Shown here: positions 17,609 through 21,793 of the stretch, piece after piece
Layout: each line of letters opens with the position of its first letter
Position numbering within the stretch: position 1 is the first letter of the stretch
Assembly: GCA_037176905.1 (NCBI GenBank)
Contig: JBBBWG010008779.1
Coordinates: forward strand, 69,606-91,398
Origin: Azolla pinnata
Taxonomy: Eukaryota > Streptophyta > Polypodiopsida > Salviniales > Salviniaceae
Reading direction: 5' to 3'
Length of the DNA stretch: 21,793 nucleotides
Notes under the pieces: model-generated
What the model saw: the letters and a program-made list of their open reading frames with translations, nothing else
Databases searched by the model: none
What the model was told of the DNA's origin: nothing
Position numbers and translations under genes: made by a program

Positions 17609-18002
17609 TCTATACTCTGGCCCAGAGGTCTCTGTTCAACTCCAACTACCACCGCCCAAACCCGCCTCCCCACCAAAGGTCAATGCCAATCTCTCTATCT
17701 ATGGCCATAACTACACCGCCAGACAGTCGCTCCGATATTGGGGGGACCGATGACCCTCAGAATCGACGAATTGGGCCATGATTTCAAGCCTCATACAAGT
17801 CTCAATCCGCTCGCTAGTTAGCCTGTCGCAACACTTAATAGTATTGCGCCCGCCCCCGTCCCACTCATGGCGAAAAAAGAAAAGAATCCTTCGAACATGA
17901 GTTGACTCTGCGGATCTTCATCCGGTGCCCAACTTGCAGTCGAAAGCACCAAGGTTAGCGACTCTGGAGATGATGGAGAAGCCCTAACGAAATCGGTTGG
18001 AT
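17609..18002. other. Intergenic region without recognised gene
   Basis: Composition becomes more GC-rich, with CCGCCC-type runs near 17850. A single GCCCTAACG telomere-like string at 17981 precedes the minisatellite. No gene is seen. Confidence 0.4.
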
Positions 18003-18641
18003 GGGATCAAACCCTAATCATGCGAGCTCATGGGATCAAACCCTAATGATGTCAAACGATGGGATCAAAACCTTAATGATGCCAACCGAATACGGGATCA
18101 AACCCTAATGGTGCCAGTCTACGAATACAGGATTGAACCCTAATGGCGCTAGCAGAATACGCGATCAAACCCTAGTGAGGCCAGCCGAATACAGGATCAA
18201 ACCCTAATGACGCCAGCTGAATATGGGATCAAACCCTAATGATACCACCCGAATATGGGATCGAACCCTAATGATGCTAGGCGAGCATGCGATCAAACCC
18301 TAATGATGAATTATGGGATCAAACGCTAATGACATCAATCGATGGGGATCAAACCCTAATGGCACCAACCGAATATGGGATCAAACCCTAATGAATGATG
18401 GGATCAAACTCTAATGACACCAATCGATGGGATCAAACCCTAATGCCACCGACTGAATATGGGATCAAACCCTAATGACTTATGGGACCATTAAACGCTA
18501 ATGACATCAATATTCGATGGGATCAAACCGTAATGGCATGAACCGAACATGGGATCAAACCCTCACGATGCGAGCTGAATATGGGATGAAACCCTAACGA
18601 CGCCAACGTCGTGCGATGGGATCAAACCCTAACCATGTCTC
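18003..18641. repeat. 21-unit minisatellite with plant telo-box core
   Basis: Twenty-one units begin with GGGATC or a one- or two-base variant, followed by AAACCCTAATG. About a dozen units carry a perfect AAACCCTAA, the plant telo-box and telomeric heptamer. The second half of the unit is variable, often GCCAACCGAATAT. Unit length ranges from 23 to 35 bp with 32 most frequent. The period is not a multiple of three, so it is not coding. All units have the same orientation. Confidence 0.95.
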
Positions 18642-19310
18642 GTCAATAGAAATTGATAGCACGTCCTCATATTCAGAATCATAGCATGTCAAGCAAGCAA
18701 GCAAGCTATGGAGTTGATGAGATCCTTCTGCAGATCATCAATCAACCCCCTGATCCCCTTCAAAAGCTTGTGTATATCATGACAGCGAGCTGCAACAGAA
18801 GCAACAACCACTAATTGATATGCTTTGCTTGTTCTCCACAAGCAAGCAAGCCATCAAGCTGCTCTTAACTGCCTGCTTCAACAGTTGTCTTAGCATTCTT
18901 TCATCATGAGCGTAGTGATGTGATCCTGCAGCTGCAGTAGTTTCATGAGTGCAAGAGAACCCGCCTGCGAGAGTACAGTGGGTAAGAAGAAGAAGGAACC
19001 TCTAGTCAGGTCCTGATGCTCGGCTATGGCACCTCTTGATCTTGCCACAGATCATCCTATGATTTGACACGCGTGTGATCATGGATGCTAGTGTTTGTTA
19101 CCATGATTTTTGCTCTCTAATTATTTTACCAGTTGGAAGATCGGTACCATGACTGCAGTACAGAGATGGTAAAAGCTCCATCTCCGTGCTCAAGCTGGAA
19201 TGAAGAGACATATGCATACTAGAATTACTGAAGAGACATGTGCATAAAATTACTGTCTACGTTCAGGCATTTGCTGCAGTGTTGATCGGTAAAATGAAAT
19301 TTCAGTAGCA
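18642..19310. other. Spacer between the two telo-box arrays
   Basis: No gene is called. AAGCAAGC runs occur at 18691-18705 and 18840-18851. On the minus strand 18689-18789 is an open stretch behind a good pyrimidine-rich acceptor, described among the findings. Confidence 0.4.
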
Positions 19311-19810
19311 TATGAAGAGCTCCACCATGAATCCTGTGCAGAAATGGGCGGTAATTTAGGGGATGAGGGTGATTAGTGTTTCGGTGTGTGGAGAAAACGG
19401 TCGGTAATTAAGGATTTAGGGTTTTTAATGGTGTTGGGTAATTAACGCTCAGCTCAGTATGAAGGATGAGCTCCACCATGAGATCTCATTGCAGAAATGG
19501 CCGGCAATTAAGAATTTAGGGTTTAGGGTTTCGGGTAATTAACGTTCTGTATGAAGAGCAGAAATGGGTGGCCAATTAAGGGTTTAGGGTTTAGGATAAT
19601 TAACGTTTAAGTACAGGGAAAGATCGGTTAAACGACCACAATTAGTGAATCGAACCCCCTGATTAATTAAGAATTTAGGGTTTAGGGTTTCGGGTAATTA
19701 ACGTTCCGTATGAAGAGCAGAAATGGGGTTTAGGGTTTAGGATAATTAACGTTTAAGTACAGGGAAAGATCGGTTAAACGACCACACTTAGCGAATCGAA
19801 CCTCTTGATT
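19311..19810. repeat. Nested cassette repeat with TTTAGGG and TAATTAACGTT
   Basis: Cassettes begin TATGAAGAG or TATGAAGGATGAG (about 19311, 19459, 19548 and 19709), pass GCAGAAATGG and a TTTAGGG run, and end TAATTAACGTT or close to it. Two blocks, 19506-19664 and 19665-19810, are a recent near-identical tandem duplication with a 159-bp period; the second lacks about 13 bp. The heptamers point the opposite way to those at 18003-18641. Confidence 0.9.
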
Positions 19811-20334
19811 AATTAATCGTTCCCATCATCAGCATCATCATCATCATCCCCCGGACGTTCGTGCCCTAATCTTTTGCACAATTAGCTTCGATCTGCCTAA
19901 TCGCAAATTTACCGCATCGATCTCAAACCGATTATTTGCCAAAATTCGCTTTGCACTATACATCCCATGAGCTTCAGTGATTGAAGCCGAACAACGATTA
20001 TTTATTGAGATGGATCACATCTCATGGATTAAAGAACCGATTAGTCACTTGATTACATCCTGAGGCGAGCGCGCTGAGCCTGCAGGCAGCGATTATAATT
20101 ACAATCTGATGGAGGGAGGGCGGGGTGTTAAAAAGGCGGTGATTAGATGAGCGAAATCAACAAACGAGTCGATTGCATATTATGCGATCGAGAGGCATTC
20201 CCATTTAATTTCGAACGCGGCAAGCAAACTAAGGGTTTGATATAATCCAGGATTAAGCGATGCGGAGCGAGAGGGCCGATGAATCGCAAAGGAGTAGATT
20301 AATGACTAATCGGACCGGAGCCAGCGCCTGATTA
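19811..20334. other. Region downstream of the CASP-like gene
   Basis: No gene is recognised. It includes an ATCATCATCATC stretch at about 19831-19848, GATTA-rich text, and the GC-rich string GGAGGGAGGGCGGGG at about 20112. Part of it may be 3' untranslated sequence of the minus-strand CASP-like gene. Confidence 0.4.
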
Positions 20335-20514
20335 ATCACCATCATCACAATCATCACCATCACCACAAGCATCACAATCATCATCACCATCACCACAATC
20401 ATCACAATCATCATCACCATCACCACAAGCATCACAATCATCACCATCACCATCACCACAATCATCACCATCACCACAAGCATCACAATCATCACCATCA
20501 CCATCACCATCATC
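20335..20514. repeat. CAT/CAC array at the 3' end of the CASP-like gene
   Basis: About 180 bp of CATCAC, AATCAT and AAGCAT triplets with a higher-order pattern (CACCACAAGCATCACAAT recurs). It overlaps the CASP-like stop codon by a few bases, so it forms the start of that gene's 3' untranslated region. Frames through it give low-complexity Met/Val or His runs that are not genes. Confidence 0.9.
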
Positions 20515-21191
20515 CGATGGCGGAGTGCATCATCGTCGATGCGAGGAGATAGAGATCGAGGGCGGTGGAAATGCTGGAGGCTGCGGCGGCGAGGAAGGCG
20601 AAGGCGATGCCGATGGCGGCGCGGCTGCAGAACTTGTCGAGCACGCTGCACACGGTGGGGATATTGGCCAAGCCCTGAAGCCCCAGGCTATGGAAGCCTG
20701 CCTTGTTCATGCGCGCAGCGCCAGCTGCCGCCGCTGCCGCCGCCAGCACCAAGTACACGCAGATCTAGATCAAACGGAGCGCAATCGTATTATCGATTCG
20801 TTAGAAAATCCCATATCGATCGATCGGTTAATTATCGGCGTAAACATCGTTGGGGACCTCGATCCGATCCGATCCGATCCCCGATATATGTATATATATA
20901 TATATATCGTCGTTGAATCATCGGGACCTCGATCCGATCCCACACTCGAATCATCGATCGAGATACCTATCGGCGTGAATCATCGGCTAGGCCCGGGATA
21001 GATGATGATTTTTAGTGGGGGATTTGGAAGCACATATATATATATATATATATATATCTACCTGATCGGCCGCGAGCTGGAGCCACAAGTGGCGGCGCTT
21101 GGGCGCCCACCTGCGCACGAGCACGACCGACTGAAGCGCCAGCTGGCCCAGCGCATACGCAGCCGCCAGCACATCCACCACCACCAGGAAC
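20510..21191 (-). CDS. CASP-like membrane protein, last two exons (partial)
   Basis: This is a plant plasma-membrane protein of the CASP/CASPL (UPF0497, DUF588) family, related to the proteins that scaffold the Casparian strip. Exons on the minus strand are 21191-21062 and 20764-20510 (stop TGA). The acceptor before 21191 is GGCAG, the donor after 21062 is GTAGAT and the acceptor before 20764 is ATCTAG, with phase 0 at the inner junction. The first visible exon encodes the second membrane helix (FLVVVDVLAAAYALGQLAL) and ends LQLAADQ, the family's DQ site. The last encodes helix three (ICVYLVLAAAAAAAGAA), an outer loop, the family signature CSVLDKFCSRA with its two cysteines, helix four (IGIAFAFLAAAASSIS) and the tail. 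The N-terminus and helix one must lie upstream, beyond 21192, and are not found in the window. About 127 residues are visible of a family usually 150-220 long. Confidence 0.93.
20765..21061 (-). other. CASP-like last intron with TA microsatellites
   Basis: The 297-bp intron holds two TA runs (about 20888-20907 and 21034-21058), a GATCC pentamer run at 20861-20880, and two copies of GGGACCTCGATCCGATCC (20853 and 20924). The second TA run directly touches the donor site. Confidence 0.85.
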
Positions 21192-21504
21192 CTGCCATAA
21201 ATCCAATCCACCCATTATCATCATCACCATCATCATCATCATCAATCAACAGTCAGCATTGTGCCCATATGAAGCCCAATGGATGGATTGGGAATCGAAG
21301 CGATCGACCGACCGAATCGATCGATCGATGGATGCATCGATTCCGATCGATCCGATCGATCGATAATTTGCCAACATCCTCAATGACCCCCTCCTATCGC
21401 CCGCCAAACGCCCACGAGATTCGATGCCCATCCGATCGATACATAATTAGTCGGCATCACGGTTGTTCGCCCGTCCTTGGTGCCCACGAAATGTCGACGG
21501 ATGA
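21192..21504 (-). other. CASP-like upstream intron, GATC-rich
   Basis: No exon is seen. There is a CATCAT run at 21218-21244 and a GATC/ATCGATCG-rich stretch at 21300-21366. This is taken as intron because the next CASP-like exon, encoding helix one, must lie to the right. Confidence 0.5.
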
Positions 21505-21793
21505 ATCGGGATCGATCCATCGACCGATATGATCGGGCGGCATCATCAGGAGCACCACCAGCACCATCATGCCCATGGAAATCGGGATCGATCCATCGAT
21601 CGATGTGATCGGGCGGCATCATCAGGAGCACCACCAGCACCATCGTGCCAAACCATGGAAATCGGATCGATCCATCGATCGATATGATCAGGCGGCATCA
21701 TCAGGAGCACCACCATCACCATCGTGCCAAACCATGGAAATCGGATCGATCCATCGATCGATATGATCAGGCGGCATCATCAGGAGCACCACC
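21505..21793. repeat. 76-79-bp minisatellite running off the window end
   Basis: The string CATCATCAGGAGCACCACC recurs at 21541, 21617, 21696 and 21775 (periods 76, 79 and 79 bp). Between copies are CATGGAAATCGG and GATCGATCCATCGATCGAT. The last unit is cut by the window edge. On the minus strand the conserved part reads GGTGGTGCTCCTGATGATG. Confidence 0.92.

Noticed and set aside
18003..18641. CRISPR-like array of repeats and variable spacers
   Set aside because: Repeats are degenerate, spacers are related to each other, lengths vary irregularly and the context is plant nuclear DNA; it is a minisatellite.
20253..20651. 132-codon Met/Val-rich minus-strand frame
   Set aside because: It is a shifted frame through the CAT array and the CASP-like last exon; the family signature is in another frame.
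20525..21001. Plus-strand open frames across the CASP-like exon and intron
   Set aside because: They are antisense to a well-supported CASP-like exon with matching splice sites.

Overview
This is nuclear DNA of a land plant. All three recognisable genes belong to plant families: an ALFIN-like PHD-finger protein, a QALGGH-type C2H2 zinc-finger protein with a C-terminal EAR-type repression motif, and a CASP-like four-helix membrane protein. They have GT-AG introns at places expected for the families, and the flanks carry many copies of the plant telomeric heptamer (TTTAGGG/AAACCCT). I cannot name the species. Intergenic DNA rich in GATC and ATCGATCG strings is suggestive, but not proof, of an early-diverging lineage.

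Layout. 1-2377 (+): the last three exons of the ALFIN-like gene; earlier exons lie left of the window. 2378-6490: intergenic, with microsatellites, a G-run hairpin and degenerate tandem repeats. 6497-7802 (+): the zinc-finger gene with a visible G-box, TATA box, ATG-free CAT-rich leader and single-exon reading frame, followed by a 73-bp tandem repeat. About 8.2-17.7 kb: a gene-poor, AT-rich, repeat-built block. Its centre is an old LTR-type element on the minus strand (about 12.08-15.35 kb) with diverged direct terminal repeats and a broken gag-like frame, and no polymerase region that I can see. The element lies between two copies of a further, more diverged direct repeat (10.93 and 16.89 kb). 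18003-18641: a 21-unit minisatellite whose core is the plant telo-box. 19311-19810: a second telo-box cassette array in the opposite orientation. 20510-21191 (-): the last two exons of the CASP-like gene; its first exon is not visible, and the window ends inside a 76-79-bp minisatellite.

The three genes look independent: a histone-mark reader, a transcriptional repressor and a membrane scaffold protein. No pathway joins them. The most unusual content is non-coding: three separate telo-box repeat clusters in 22 kb, and a gag-only terminal-repeat element whose putative promoter carries a strong hairpin. I found no convincing new protein system. The gag-like frame is the only substantial protein-coding signal I could not assign to a family.
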